Positions 1-7,488 are shown, counted from the first letter of the stretch. The stretch is DNA of 14,819 nucleotides from an uncultured Desulfovibrio sp. (GCA_900541395.1 UQJT01000050.1:1-14819); one strand, 5' to 3'. The notes: generated from the sequence alone by a model not told the origin. Numbers and translations: made by a program.

Positions 1-51
1 TGACGGCAGCGCCGCTTTTGAAATTGGACAATTTCAAAAGCAAAATGCTCT
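1..51. repeat. Partial copy of interspersed hairpin repeat
   Basis: These 51 bases are identical to 2450-2500, which is the right end of a longer hairpin-rich repeat. The copy contains an 11-base inverted repeat (TTTTGAAATTG, two bases, CAATTTCAAAA) and ends in GCAAAATGCTCT. It is cut by the window edge, so its full length is not known. It lies 12 bases beyond the stop codon of the 69-residue phage gene at 64-273. Confidence 0.85.
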
Positions 52-63
52 AAAGGTTGCTTG

Positions 64-273
64 CTACTGTCCCAGCAGGGTGGGCTTGCGGGTCGTCGCT
101 TCGGACCCCACGCCCAGGCCGGACGTCAGGATGGTGGAACTCGCCCCGCGCGCCCGCCGCGCCCGCTGCTCCTCGTTCTCGCGCGCCACCACGGTTTTGG
201 AGGCCGTGGGCGTGGCGGGAACGGGCGTGGGCGCGGGAATCGCGGGCGCTTTGTAGCCTCCGCCTCCGCACAT
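64..273 (-). CDS. Small conserved phage protein (69 aa), downstream of terminase
   Basis: I chose the ATG at 273 because GGGGAGG sits just upstream, and the gene starts only 11 bases after the terL stop. The protein begins MCGGGG, has a Pro/Ala/Thr-rich stretch (about residues 9-25) and a charged Arg/Glu helix (about 29-42). It ends with the motif RGASSTILTSGLG and a KPTLLG-type tail. From memory, small phage proteins with an 'RRGRSST-LTGG-G ... KTLLG' ending often sit between the terminase and portal genes; their role is unknown to me. The position as the next gene after terL fits this. The gene lies within larger open frames on both strands, but its strong ribosome binding site and recognisable ending favour it. 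It is followed almost at once by the repeat at 1-51. Confidence 0.6.
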   Translation of the reverse strand: MCGGGGYKAPAIPAPTPVPATPTASKTVVARENEEQRARRARGASSTILTSGLGVGSEATTRKPTLLGQ

Positions 274-284
274 AAAAACCTCCC

Positions 285-1589
285 CTATCTCCACTGGTTG
301 AACGCCGGGCGCGAGGTGCGCACGCCCTTGCGGGCCGCGCCCCGCAAGGGCACCGGCGCGTAAAAGGTCAGGGCCAGGGCGTCGGCCGTATCCGGAGAGC
401 GCCCCAGACGGGCCTTGATCTCGTCCTTGCTTTCCAGCTTCAGGCGTCCGGCCGCGTCGAACTCGTAGCGGGGCGTAGACAGATCCGCATTCAGGACCGT
501 GTCGTCGGGAAGGCCGCCCCCCGCCGTCAACCAGTCGCGCACGGCCCGCCACATTTCGGCCCGGCGGTTGACGAAGCGGGCGTCGTTCAGCGCCCGCGCG
601 CCGAAGGGCGCTTCAATCACGTCACGGCCCAGGCGACGCAAGCGGTCGATGACGCCCGCCCCGCCGCCCGCGTCGATGAACACCGCGTCGGGCCTGTGCT
701 CGTCCATAAACACGGCCAGGCGGTCGGCCACGGCCATGTTGTCCAGACCGCGCAGCACCACCGGCGCAAAGGCCGCCAGGCCTCGTCGCCGCATGAACAC
801 CGTGGCGTCCGAGCCGAAGCGGGCCACGTCCACCCCCACCACCACGGGCGCGCCCTCCGCCGCCGCCGGGCTTATGACCCGGCTTGCCGCCTCGCTCACC
901 AGATCGATGGGGATCAGGGCGTCGTCCGAGGCGGCCGTGAAGTCGCACAGCATTTCCTGACGCCAGGCGGTGTCGCCCATTTCCCGCCGCAGACGCGCCA
1001 CTTCCGACGCGGGCAGAGCCTTGGTCTCGTCCACCCGAAAACGCAGGGCGGCCCAGTCCGTATTGCCCGCCGCCTCTTCCCGGCGGGCGTGTTCGTACAG
1101 TTCCGAAAACATGTTGACGCCCTTGGGCGTGCCGATGAACAGCGCCCGCCCCATGCGGTCGGCCAGGGCGGGCCGGATGATTTCGCCCCACAATTCGGGC
1201 TTCATCTGCGCCACCTCGTCCAACACCACGCCGTCGAAGTACAGACCGCGCAAAGCGTCGGGGTTGTCCGCGCCGAAAATGCGCACCCGCGCCCCGCCGG
1301 GCACGGTTACGGACAGCGTGGACTCGTTGACCTCCCGGCCCGGCAGCGCCGCGCTGTAATGCTTGAGATAGGCCCAGGCGATTTCCCGCGCCTGATTGCG
1401 GAACGGCGCCACATAGGCGAAAGAGCCGCGCTCGCGCCCGCACAGCAGGGCCGACTTGAGCAGATGATTCACGGCCAGCACCGTCTTGCCGAAGCGCCGG
1501 TGCGCCACCAGCACCACAAAGCGGCGGGATTCCAGCGTTTCATGTACGCCCGGATGACGCGGGCTGTAGGGTATGGTGACGGAGGTCAT
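285..1589 (-). CDS. terL: Phage terminase large subunit
   Basis: This is the DNA-packaging motor ATPase and nuclease that translocates phage DNA into the procapsid and cuts it. The chosen start (434 aa) overlaps the upstream terS stop as ATGA. An earlier in-frame start at 1652 would add 21 residues inside terS and is less likely. Visible parts are a Walker A-like motif AHRRFGKT (residues 29-36), Walker B VVLDE (121-125) and a coupling motif FIGTPKG (151-157). The RNase H-like nuclease domain shows VGVDVARFGSDAT (acidic D254), VFIDAGGG (D306) and SPDTADALAL (D400, D403). Both ATPase and nuclease residues look intact, and the length is normal. It belongs to the minus-strand packaging operon. 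Its sequence is clearly different from the terminase fragment at 9925-10346. Confidence 0.93.
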   Translation of the reverse strand: MTSVTIPYSPRHPGVHETLESRRFVVLVAHRRFGKTVLAVNHLLKSALLCGRERGSFAYVAPFRNQAREIAWAYLKHYSAALPGREVNESTLSVTVPGGARVRIFGADNPDALRGLYFDGVVLDEVAQMKPELWGEIIRPALADRMGRALFIGTPKGVNMFSELYEHARREEAAGNTDWAALRFRVDETKALPASEVARLRREMGDTAWRQEMLCDFTAASDDALIPIDLVSEAASRVISPAAAEGAPVVVGVDVARFGSDATVFMRRRGLAAFAPVVLRGLDNMAVADRLAVFMDEHRPDAVFIDAGGGAGVIDRLRRLGRDVIEAPFGARALNDARFVNRRAEMWRAVRDWLTAGGGLPDDTVLNADLSTPRYEFDAAGRLKLESKDEIKARLGRSPDTADALALTFYAPVPLRGAARKGVRTSRPAFNQWR

Positions 1590-1864
1590 GACTGCCACCG
1601 GATTTCCAGCCCGCCGGACACTTCCGTCTCGGCCCTGTCCTGAACGCCCCATGCCTTGCGCTCGCCTTCCTGGCGGATTTTCAGGGTTTCGGCGACGGTT
1701 TTGGCCAGCTTGACGGCCTCGGCGTCGCCGCTCAACGCCTCATCCATAAGCGGCCGGTGCCGCTCCCATTCCTCCCTGTGCCGCAGCAGCACCGCCGCCC
1801 CGCCCTTGGCCCCGGCCTCGCCGGAGCTTCGCGGGCCTTGCCCGCCGCGCTTCGTCCCCGCCAT
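1586..1864 (-). CDS. terS: Probable phage terminase small subunit
   Basis: This 92-residue protein lies directly upstream of terL, with a 4-base ATGA overlap, the usual place for the DNA-recognition subunit of terminase. The start at 1864 is preceded by GGGAG (1873-1877) and lies 5 bases after the stop of the upstream gene. A longer frame starting at 1948 would run deep into that gene. The N-terminus is basic and Gly-rich (MAGTKRGGQG). The centre is helical, with an oligomerisation-type segment (LAKTVAETLKIRQEGERKAWG). The C-terminus ends in a short beta-like LEIRWQS, a tail common in small terminases. I see no clear helix-turn-helix, so the call rests on position and overall form. Confidence 0.6.
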   Translation of the reverse strand: MAGTKRGGQGPRSSGEAGAKGGAAVLLRHREEWERHRPLMDEALSGDAEAVKLAKTVAETLKIRQEGERKAWGVQDRAETEVSGGLEIRWQS

Positions 1865-1869
1865 GTCCG

Positions 1870-2106
1870 TCACTCCCAAAAACGGACGGCGACGGCGGTC
1901 AGGGCCGAGGCCGCGCAGGCCGCCCCGGCCGCCCATCCGGCGGACCACATGTTCCGCCGCTCCAACGCCGCTATGCGCTTGCCGTGATCCTTGATCTGGG
2001 TGACCAAAGCCTCGTCGATGCGGTCGCTGAGCGCATCAAGCTTGGCCTCGATGCGGGCCAGCCGCGATTCCGTGTGCAGGTCGTGCTCGCGCAAAGGTTC
2101 GCTCAT
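1870..2106 (-). CDS. Small coiled-coil protein with one membrane segment (holin/XhlA-like form)
   Basis: This 78-residue protein starts at 2106, where a purine-rich GGGGGAGGG lies upstream; a start at 2154 would add 16 residues with no good binding site. Residues about 12-50 form an amphipathic coiled coil (ESRLARIEAKLDALSDRIDE and on). Residues about 53-75 form one hydrophobic segment (WAAGAACAASALTAVAV). The form resembles small phage membrane proteins of the XhlA or holin-accessory kind, which sit at the inner membrane during lysis. It is the first gene of the packaging operon, 5 bases ahead of terS. A holin role is inferred from form and place; the sequence has no diagnostic motif. Confidence 0.6.
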   Translation of the reverse strand: MSEPLREHDLHTESRLARIEAKLDALSDRIDEALVTQIKDHGKRIAALERRNMWSAGWAAGAACAASALTAVAVRFWE

Positions 2107-2211
2107 CGCGCGGCCCTCCCCCGACGCCGAAAAAGGCCCGATTCCGTCCGACAAAAAATATCCATGCGTACCCCCGAACGAAGACCGCGCCGGTCTCCGA
2201 TTTCAGGCGCA

Positions 2212-2220
2212 AGTATAGCA
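2212..2220 (-). promoter_or_regulatory. Candidate extended -10 promoter for packaging operon
   Basis: Read on the minus strand this is TGCTATACT, an extended -10 element (TG-N-TATACT, 5 of 6 to TATAAT). It lies about 105 bases before the start codon at 2106. I see no good -35 hexamer at 17 bases, which extended -10 promoters can lack. Confidence 0.3.
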
Positions 2221-2353
2221 CCGGGTTTCGGGGTCCGGCGCGTTTTGCGCGTAATCCCGGCCGCTTTTCACGCAAAGGGGGCTTGACGGCCTTTGCGGCG
2301 GCGCAAGGAAGCGCCGCTGTCGACTCGCATCATGACAAGCGCGGGGGAATATT

Positions 2354-2500
2354 AGAGCGGTTTGCTGTTGAAGACGGCAACCGCTCCGGCGGCCGCGGAA
2401 GCGGCCGCCCGCGCCGAATGAGCCTGAAAACCACGCTTTTCAGGCGAAATGACGGCAGCGCCGCTTTTGAAATTGGACAATTTCAAAAGCAAAATGCTCT
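2354..2500. repeat. 147-bp hairpin-rich interspersed repeat with imperfect terminal inverted repeats
   Basis: The ends are AGAGCGGTTTGC (2354-2365) and GCAAAATGCTCT (2489-2500), which match as inverted repeats at 10 of 12 positions. Inside are four hairpins: GAGCGGTT/AACCGCTC (2355-2362 with 2379-2386), GCGGCCGC twice (2389-2396 with 2401-2408), GCCTGAAAA/TTTTCAGGC (2422-2430 with 2437-2445), and an 11-base stem (2465-2475 with 2478-2488). Its last 51 bases recur exactly at 1-51. It fits a REP/MITE-like mobile repeat; no coding frame is evident. A target-site duplication is not obvious. Confidence 0.7.
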
Positions 2501-2578
2501 GGGCTCGCGGGCCGCGCTTCCGCTTTTTCAAAAGGGGCGCGGCCCGAGGGGCAATGACGGGTGGAATAAGGGGAGGTG
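2501..2578. other. Intergenic stretch with strong G+C hairpin
   Basis: A 9-bp stem (GGGCCGCGC at 2509-2517 with GCGCGGCCC at 2537-2545) directly follows the 147-bp repeat. It may be part of the same repeat family or a structure in the rloB 3' region. I see no gene here. Confidence 0.4.
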
Positions 2579-2608
2579 AAAAAACGGGCCGCCCAAGGAA
2601 AAACGGCC
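2579..2608 (-). terminator. Candidate terminator after rloB
   Basis: Read on the minus strand, a 5-bp stem GGCCG/CGGCC (2604-2608 with 2587-2591) is followed by CG and six T residues (2584-2579). It lies about 70 bases beyond the rloB stop and would separate the defence cassette from the packaging operon. The stem is short, so this is tentative. Confidence 0.4.
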
Positions 2609-2676
2609 ATGCCCAAATCCCGTCGACGCGGCGGGAGGCAATCCATCTTTGGATGGAGTCCGAAAAAAAGCGAAAC

Positions 2677-3525
2677 TCAGGATACGGCGCGACGTTTGCG
2701 GCCTTTGGCCCGCGCTGGGGATGAAGCGCTCGCCTCGCCGGATTCCTTGGCAACTTCGGAAGAAAAGATGCTCTCCACTTCCTCCCGAACGGAAGGCAAC
2801 ACGGAGCCGTTGCGGCCCAATGCTTCGACCAGCTTATGAACACCGGTATACGGATTGGCCTCGCAAGGCCCTTCCTGTTCTTTTTCCGCTTCCAGACGGC
2901 GGGCGTGCCGAACGGCCGTCCCCATCCTCGGCCGCAGCTTTTCGCATAATTCAGGATCGCTCTTCGTATAGCCGCCCTTTATCATCTTCTGCAAATCGTT
3001 GCACAATTCCCTCCGTCCCCTGGGCGTGCTTTGCAGACGAAAATGCAGCAACAGCCACAATTCAAAGGCTTCGTTGCTGAAAGCGACCCGGATGCCGCAG
3101 GCGCGAGCCTTGGTTAACGCGTCGCCAATACGGGCCGGATCGAACTCGTCTCGGTCGAAAACAACCCATACTTCATCGTACGGCCCGGCCTCGCCCTTGC
3201 CACGCTGCTTCGCCTTGGCGCGCAAATCCTCCGCGCGCTCCACAATGCAAAGGGGATCTCCGGCGCCGCCTTCAATCTTTATATCGGCCTGGAGCCGCCA
3301 AAGTCGCTTCAGGGCCTTGAAATAAAGAGGTTCAGTCTCGCTGCCCTCGCAGACGATAAGGAAACGACGCCGCATCGGCAACGAAGCGACCGCACGACCG
3401 TCTTCTCCGATCTGAAGTCCCAACGACAAGGCGCGGCACCGATCTTCACGTTTACGGGCTTTCGCCTGCGCGTCCCGCTGTTTCTGGCGCTTCAACGCGT
3501 CCGGGCGACGCGAGCGATCAGGCAT
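2677..3525 (-). CDS. rloB: RloB-family protein of an AbiL-like RloAB defence pair
   Basis: The protein (282 aa) carries the RloB-family motifs in order: FLIVCEGSETEPLYF (residues 55-69), VWVVFDRDEF with a DxD pair (D124, D126), SNEAFELWLLLHF (150-162, acidic E152 and E155), and NPYTGVHKLVE (224-234). The acidic residues after strands suggest a Toprim-like metal-binding fold, so a nuclease-type effector is plausible, though this is an inference. I chose the start at 3525: AAGGA lies 7 bases upstream, and it overlaps the rloA stop by 8 bases (ATGCCTGA). A start at 3543 is possible. After about residue 238 there is a Ser/Ala/Lys-rich tail ending AKGRKRRAVS, which seems longer than the RloB core I know. 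RloA/RloB pairs match AbiLi/AbiLii of lactococcal AbiL, an abortive-infection system. The G+C is lower than in the phage genes on either side. Confidence 0.85.
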   Translation of the reverse strand: MPDRSRRPDALKRQKQRDAQAKARKREDRCRALSLGLQIGEDGRAVASLPMRRRFLIVCEGSETEPLYFKALKRLWRLQADIKIEGGAGDPLCIVERAEDLRAKAKQRGKGEAGPYDEVWVVFDRDEFDPARIGDALTKARACGIRVAFSNEAFELWLLLHFRLQSTPRGRRELCNDLQKMIKGGYTKSDPELCEKLRPRMGTAVRHARRLEAEKEQEGPCEANPYTGVHKLVEALGRNGSVLPSVREEVESIFSSEVAKESGEASASSPARAKGRKRRAVS

Positions 3526-4906
3526 CAGGTTTTCCTTCCGCATGGCATCCGCCCGACCGACCGCTTGAAAGTCGTTCCCTCACGGCTTTATCCCGCGCGG
3601 AACGCAGCGCCTGTTCCGCCGTTTGGCGACCTTGCTCCAGCAAAGTTTCCTCCAGCAGCGGAATGCCTCCAAAGCGTCCTTCCAGGTAGCGGCGGGTCAG
3701 GTTGGCATCGGCCCGCGCGGCTTCAAAATCCACGGCGCTCTGTAAAAAGGACTCTCCGTTCCTGTCCTTTTCCACAATCCATAATTCATCCCGCCGAACT
3801 ATGTCCTGAGAAAAGATCACCGAGCAATGGGAGCCGCAAAGCAATTGCGCCCTACTTCCTTCCACAGTGGTGAAAAATTTTAACAGACCTGCCACCAACA
3901 AAGGATGAAGACCTTTTTCCAGTTCATCAATCAATAGCAGGCTATTTCCCTGCAAGGCCTGAAAAAGCAGGTACATCAAGACCAAAAAGGTTTTGGTGCC
4001 GTCCGATTCATCACTGTCCGACAAGGTGCGGTCAGCGGCGTCCAGCTCATCGCCCAGCGTGGAATGCCGGAACAATATCTGTTGCCTTATGAGATCTTTT
4101 CCCTTCATCTTTGCCCGTATCGCTTCCACAACAGAGCGGATTTCCTCAGGCATATCTTTAGGAAAAGCGTCATCCGCGCCGACGGGTTCCTCTTTGCACT
4201 CCACGTTTTCGATGCCGATGTCGGCAAATTGCAACATGGCTATAAGAACAGGATAAAAATGGGGGTCTTTAAACAGAAGTCCGAACGGCCATTGCGACTG
4301 GTCGCAGCAACGTATTCCCATAAAAAACACCGAGGCGCTTTGACAGACAGGCGCTTTAAGTTCCGTTCCCACTGTCAATACCAAACTGAACCGGGTGATG
4401 TGCTTTTGCAGATCCGCTTCCCCCTTAAAATCTTCCCCCCATTTCACAGGCTCCAGGCCCTGGCGATGAAAAACCAAATTTTCTTTTTCCGGCGCGCCGG
4501 TATAAAGCCACTCTTCCTCAATGCCCTCCGAGGCATAGGTGAAACCGTAGCGGAAAAAGCTTCCTCCCTGTTCAAATATGACCTGAAACAAGGTGGGCTT
4601 TTCATGAGCCTCTTTATCAAAACGGAAAGGAAAACGGGGCGGAGGAGAAAGCGGCTCTTCGCTCATCCGCTGAATGCCCAGTTTTTTCACCAGTTGCACC
4701 ATCAGGCCAAAGGCCGCCAGCAGGTTGGACTTGCCCGAACCATTGGGGCCGAACAGAATGCCCAGCTTGTTGGCGTATATCTTTTTTTTAGAGGATGCCA
4801 GGCGCATGCGATGATGAGAAAGCCCGCCTTCTTTTGTTGATAACATGCTCAATTTTGTTAGTTTTTTAAACGAACGATAGTTTTCTACCGCAAATTCTAT
4901 GAGCAT
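3518..4906 (-). CDS. rloA: RloA-family AAA15/ABC-like ATPase of an AbiL-like RloAB defence pair
   Basis: The protein (462 aa) opens with MLIEFAVENYRSFK, typical of OLD/AAA15 ATPases. It has Walker A GPNGSGKSN (residues 53-61), an ABC signature-like SDGTKT (281-286), Walker B LLLIDELEKGLHP (303-315, D307 and E308), and a switch histidine in CGSH (H340). Near the end the motif ARADANLTRRYLEGRFGGIP fits RloA-type proteins. I chose the start at 4906, with GAGGG 4 bases upstream; the start at 4945 adds 13 residues with no support. It is translationally coupled to rloB by an 8-base overlap. The ATPase probably senses infection and controls RloB, as thought for AbiL and related ATPase/Toprim pairs such as PARIS; that mechanism is not shown by the sequence. 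Sampled bases 4741-4800 are 28/60 G+C, against 48/60 at 5761-5820 in the helicase gene, so this cassette is likely cargo. Confidence 0.88.
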   Translation of the reverse strand: MLIEFAVENYRSFKKLTKLSMLSTKEGGLSHHRMRLASSKKKIYANKLGILFGPNGSGKSNLLAAFGLMVQLVKKLGIQRMSEEPLSPPPRFPFRFDKEAHEKPTLFQVIFEQGGSFFRYGFTYASEGIEEEWLYTGAPEKENLVFHRQGLEPVKWGEDFKGEADLQKHITRFSLVLTVGTELKAPVCQSASVFFMGIRCCDQSQWPFGLLFKDPHFYPVLIAMLQFADIGIENVECKEEPVGADDAFPKDMPEEIRSVVEAIRAKMKGKDLIRQQILFRHSTLGDELDAADRTLSDSDESDGTKTFLVLMYLLFQALQGNSLLLIDELEKGLHPLLVAGLLKFFTTVEGSRAQLLCGSHCSVIFSQDIVRRDELWIVEKDRNGESFLQSAVDFEAARADANLTRRYLEGRFGGIPLLEETLLEQGRQTAEQALRSARDKAVRERLSSGRSGGCHAEGKPDA

Positions 4907-4935
4907 GAAACCCTCGCTTGATTCTGTTTTTCGGC

Positions 4936-4964
4936 ACTGTAGCAATATTGACCATGGCTCACAA
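4936..4964 (-). promoter_or_regulatory. Candidate sigma-70 promoter of rloAB
   Basis: On the minus strand, TTGTGA (4964-4959, 4 of 6 to consensus) and TACAGT (4941-4936, 4 of 6) are separated by 17 bases. The start codon of rloA is about 30 bases further on. It lies in the 126-base gap after the helicase gene, so the cassette could be expressed from the quiet prophage. Confidence 0.4.
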
Positions 4965-5032
4965 GAAGTATATCCGCTCCTTTCCTCATAGTCGGGCCGT
5001 TTGCTCTTGGTCGCCGCCCGGCGGCGCGCCCC

Positions 5033-6448
5033 TTACAGCGCGTCGTCCGGGTTCTCCGGCTCCGCCTCCCGCCGTCGCGCCCGGCCGTCGGGGTCCGGCC
5101 GAAAGTCGGCGCGCGCCTTGTCGAACAGCAGCGCGGCCGCGCCCGTGCCGCTGCTCCGCCCCTTGCGCACCAGCGCCCTGACCGGGCACAGCCCCTCGTC
5201 CATGTGCCGCTTTTCGGTGTGGAGCATGATCACGATGTCCGCGTCCTGCTCCACCGCTCCGGATTCCCGCAGGTCCGCCAACTGCGGCTCACGGCGGCCC
5301 TCCTCGGCCCGACGGTTGAGCTGAGAGAGCAGCAACACCGGGCAGTTCAGTTCCAGGGCCAGTCGTTTCATGGCCCGGCTGGTTTCGGCCACCTCGCGCT
5401 CGCGCGAGTCGCGCTTTTCGTCCGGATACAGAAGTTGCAGATAATCCACGACCACCAGGACCGGCCCGCCCTTGATCCGCCGCGCCAGTTTGCGGATTTC
5501 GGCCGGACGCGGCGCCCGGCGCGACGAATCCACGATGCTCAGCGGCAAAGCGGCCAGCCGCGCCGCCGCTTCGCGCGCGGCGGACGGCGGCCCCGACCCC
5601 GCCCCCTGGCGGAAGACGCGGCCGTCGATGCCGCTCTCGCGGGCCAGCAGACGCGCGGCCAAGGTCTTGTCTCTGACCTCGCAGGACACGAACAATACCG
5701 GACCGGACCGGCGGGCCGCCTCCACGGCCCAGCACCCGGCCAAGGCCGTCTTGCCCAGGCCGGGCCGCCCGGCCAGCACCACCAGTTCGCCGGGGACCGC
5801 CCCGCCCTTGAGCACGGCGTTGAGGTCCGGCCAGGGCGTGGGCAGCGGCCGCGCCCCCTTGCCCGCCGTCATGTCGTCCAGCACGGCGGCCAGCAGCGGC
5901 CCCAGGGCGGGAACTTCGGTCGCCGCCGTCTCGGCCTCCAGGCGGCGCAAGGTCCGGGCGACAATGGCGTCCGGGTCCTCGCCGTACACCAGGCAGTCGG
6001 CGGCGGACGCGCGGAACAGGTCGGCCAGCCGACCGCGCCGGATCAGGCGGGCCAGCTTGTCCGCAAAGCTCAGCACGGCCTCGCGGGTGGCAAAGGGTGT
6101 CTGGCTCAGCGCGGCCAGATGGGCCGCGTCCGCGTCGCGCGGCGACTCGCCCCGCGCATGGCGGGCATGAAGCCAGTCGAACACGGCCAGAATATCCACG
6201 GCGACGCCCCGGGCGCACAGCGCGGCCACGGCGTCCCACACCTCGCACAGTCCGGGGCTGACCACGCTTCCGGCCGGGCACAGGTCCAGGGCCTCCGCCG
6301 CAAGCCCGGGGTCGTCCCCGCTCGCGCCCAGCAGCCCGCCCACAAGATAGCGCTCCAGGTATTCCCGGTTTTCGGAATCGTAGCGGGGAACCGGCGCTTC
6401 GCGCCCCGGCGGAAAAGCGCGGGCGGACGCCGCGCGCCGCGCCGTCAT
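5033..6448 (-). CDS. DnaB-type replicative helicase of phage origin
   Basis: The 471-residue protein unwinds DNA ahead of the replication fork as a hexamer. Residues about 24-150 match the helical N-terminal DnaB domain (ENREYLERYLVGGLL and on). The RecA-like core shows Walker A GRPGLGKTA (227-235), VSCEV with E257, Walker B LVVVDYLQLL (331-340, D335), LLLSQLNRR (372-380), RESGAVEQDADIVIML (394-409) and the arginine-finger region KGRSSGTG (429-436). All helicase motifs look intact. It starts with an ATGA overlap on the replication-initiation gene, so the two are one operon. The C-terminal tail after about 450 is charged and low-complexity. Very high G+C, pairing with a phage initiator, and absence of other host replication genes favour a prophage helicase over the chromosomal dnaB. 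Confidence 0.9.
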   Translation of the reverse strand: MTARRAASARAFPPGREAPVPRYDSENREYLERYLVGGLLGASGDDPGLAAEALDLCPAGSVVSPGLCEVWDAVAALCARGVAVDILAVFDWLHARHARGESPRDADAAHLAALSQTPFATREAVLSFADKLARLIRRGRLADLFRASAADCLVYGEDPDAIVARTLRRLEAETAATEVPALGPLLAAVLDDMTAGKGARPLPTPWPDLNAVLKGGAVPGELVVLAGRPGLGKTALAGCWAVEAARRSGPVLFVSCEVRDKTLAARLLARESGIDGRVFRQGAGSGPPSAAREAAARLAALPLSIVDSSRRAPRPAEIRKLARRIKGGPVLVVVDYLQLLYPDEKRDSREREVAETSRAMKRLALELNCPVLLLSQLNRRAEEGRREPQLADLRESGAVEQDADIVIMLHTEKRHMDEGLCPVRALVRKGRSSGTGAAALLFDKARADFRPDPDGRARRREAEPENPDDAL

Positions 6449-7365
6449 GCGGGCTCCCGGTTGCGGTATTTGCCTTCGATGACGCCCACAAATCCGGCGG
6501 GACTCATAAGTTTGTCGAAATCGACCAGATAGGTCCGGCCGTCACGACCGGGCAGCCTGCCCGTGAGAAAGTCGGATGCCGCCGCCGTCTCGAAAAAACG
6601 CCGCAACCAGGCCAGTCTTTCCGCCCGACCGTCCGGCCTGCCCCGCTCGCGCAGACGCCTGCCCACATCCGCCCAACGGGCCTTGAGCGCCCCGCGCCGA
6701 CGGGCGCTCAGCACCGCCACCCGGCGGTGGTCGGGCAGGACTTCGTGATACAACGCCACGATATCCGCATGGGGACAGGGCGGGGCCGCCTTCGGCTCAG
6801 GCCCGCGCGGCGCGTCCGGAACGTCCGGGCCGGACGGCGCGGACGCACGCTCGAACGAAGTGAGAGCGTGATCTTCCCCGGGATCGGCTGGGATCGGGGC
6901 ATTGCTCGAAAGCGGCGCGGGCATGCCCGACGCATGATCCGGCTCCGCGTCAGGGACGCCCGCGGCGGGACCGGAGGCCTCCGCGTCGCTCGGTTCGGGC
7001 AAGCCCGGCAACGCGCCCCAGCGGGCCAGCGCGGCTTTTTGCCCGCGCGCCCGCCGGATCGGTTCCTGCACCACGTAGGCCTGATGCTCCGGCCAGTCGT
7101 GCAGATACAGAACCTCGTCCCGGCGCTCCAGAAAACGGAGCGCAAGCAGGGTTTCCACAAAGGTTTCCGGCTCGCCGTTCCAGACCGCCGCAATGGATAC
7201 ATCCTCGTCGTCCATGTCGGACAAAACGCCGCTGTTGCGGTTCTGAGCGGCCCAGGTCCACAGGGCGACGAGGGAAAACACGCCCTCGTAGCCCAGGCGG
7301 CGGATGAGCTTGACGGTTTTGGGGTGGGTCGCAAAGCCCACGTTCAGCCTGATGTCGGTGTTCAT
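6445..7365 (-). CDS. Phage replication-initiation (O-like, replisome organizer) protein
   Basis: The 306-residue protein has three parts. Residues 1 to about 105 form a compact domain (MNTDIRLNVGFATHPKTVKL, then LWTWAAQNRNSGVLSDMDDEDV and LYLHDWPEHQAYV), as in phage replisome organizers with winged-helix folds. Residues about 115-197 are a Pro/Ala-rich, disordered linker. Residues about 198-306 are helical and carry RRFFETAAASDFLTGR (255-270) and a GVIEGKY end (294-300), a motif set seen in phage O-like and DnaT-like helicase loaders. It probably binds the phage origin and delivers the DnaB-type helicase encoded next, with which it overlaps by ATGA. An imperfect binding site (GGAG, AAGGA) precedes the ATG. 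The promoter at 7426-7454 reads into it. The exact family name is less certain than the role. Confidence 0.78.
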   Translation of the reverse strand: MNTDIRLNVGFATHPKTVKLIRRLGYEGVFSLVALWTWAAQNRNSGVLSDMDDEDVSIAAVWNGEPETFVETLLALRFLERRDEVLYLHDWPEHQAYVVQEPIRRARGQKAALARWGALPGLPEPSDAEASGPAAGVPDAEPDHASGMPAPLSSNAPIPADPGEDHALTSFERASAPSGPDVPDAPRGPEPKAAPPCPHADIVALYHEVLPDHRRVAVLSARRRGALKARWADVGRRLRERGRPDGRAERLAWLRRFFETAAASDFLTGRLPGRDGRTYLVDFDKLMSPAGFVGVIEGKYRNREPA

Positions 7366-7425
7366 ATTCCTTGCTCCGCGAATGTTCGGGGCGGCGGCCC
7401 GCCCTCGCGCCTCAAGCGTCTCCCC

Positions 7426-7454
7426 ATTTTGTGCAAATGTTCTTAATAAGTCAA
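7426..7454 (-). promoter_or_regulatory. Promoter of the phage replication operon
   Basis: On the minus strand, TTGACT (7454-7449, 5 of 6) and CAAAAT (7431-7426, 4 of 6) are 17 bases apart, with an AT-rich stretch upstream that could act as an UP element. The leader to the start codon at 7365 is about 55 bases and contains a GGGCGG/CCGCCC hairpin (7389-7404). Confidence 0.55.
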
Positions 7455-7488
7455 GTCCGCCCCTTTATATATTTCAAGCGCATTCTTC

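Noticed and set aside
696..1643. Plus-strand open frame opposite terL
   Set aside because: The terL motifs and operon overlaps decide the minus strand; the plus frame is His/Arg-rich with no family features.
5012..5026. CGCCGCC/GGCGGCG inverted repeat after the helicase stop as a terminator
   Set aside because: No T tract follows on the minus strand, and short G+C palindromes are common here.
5204..6532. Long plus-strand open frame (442 codons) opposite the helicase gene
   Set aside because: It mirrors the helicase gene, has low-complexity Gly/Arg/Pro/Gln content and no recognisable motif; long antisense frames are expected at this G+C.
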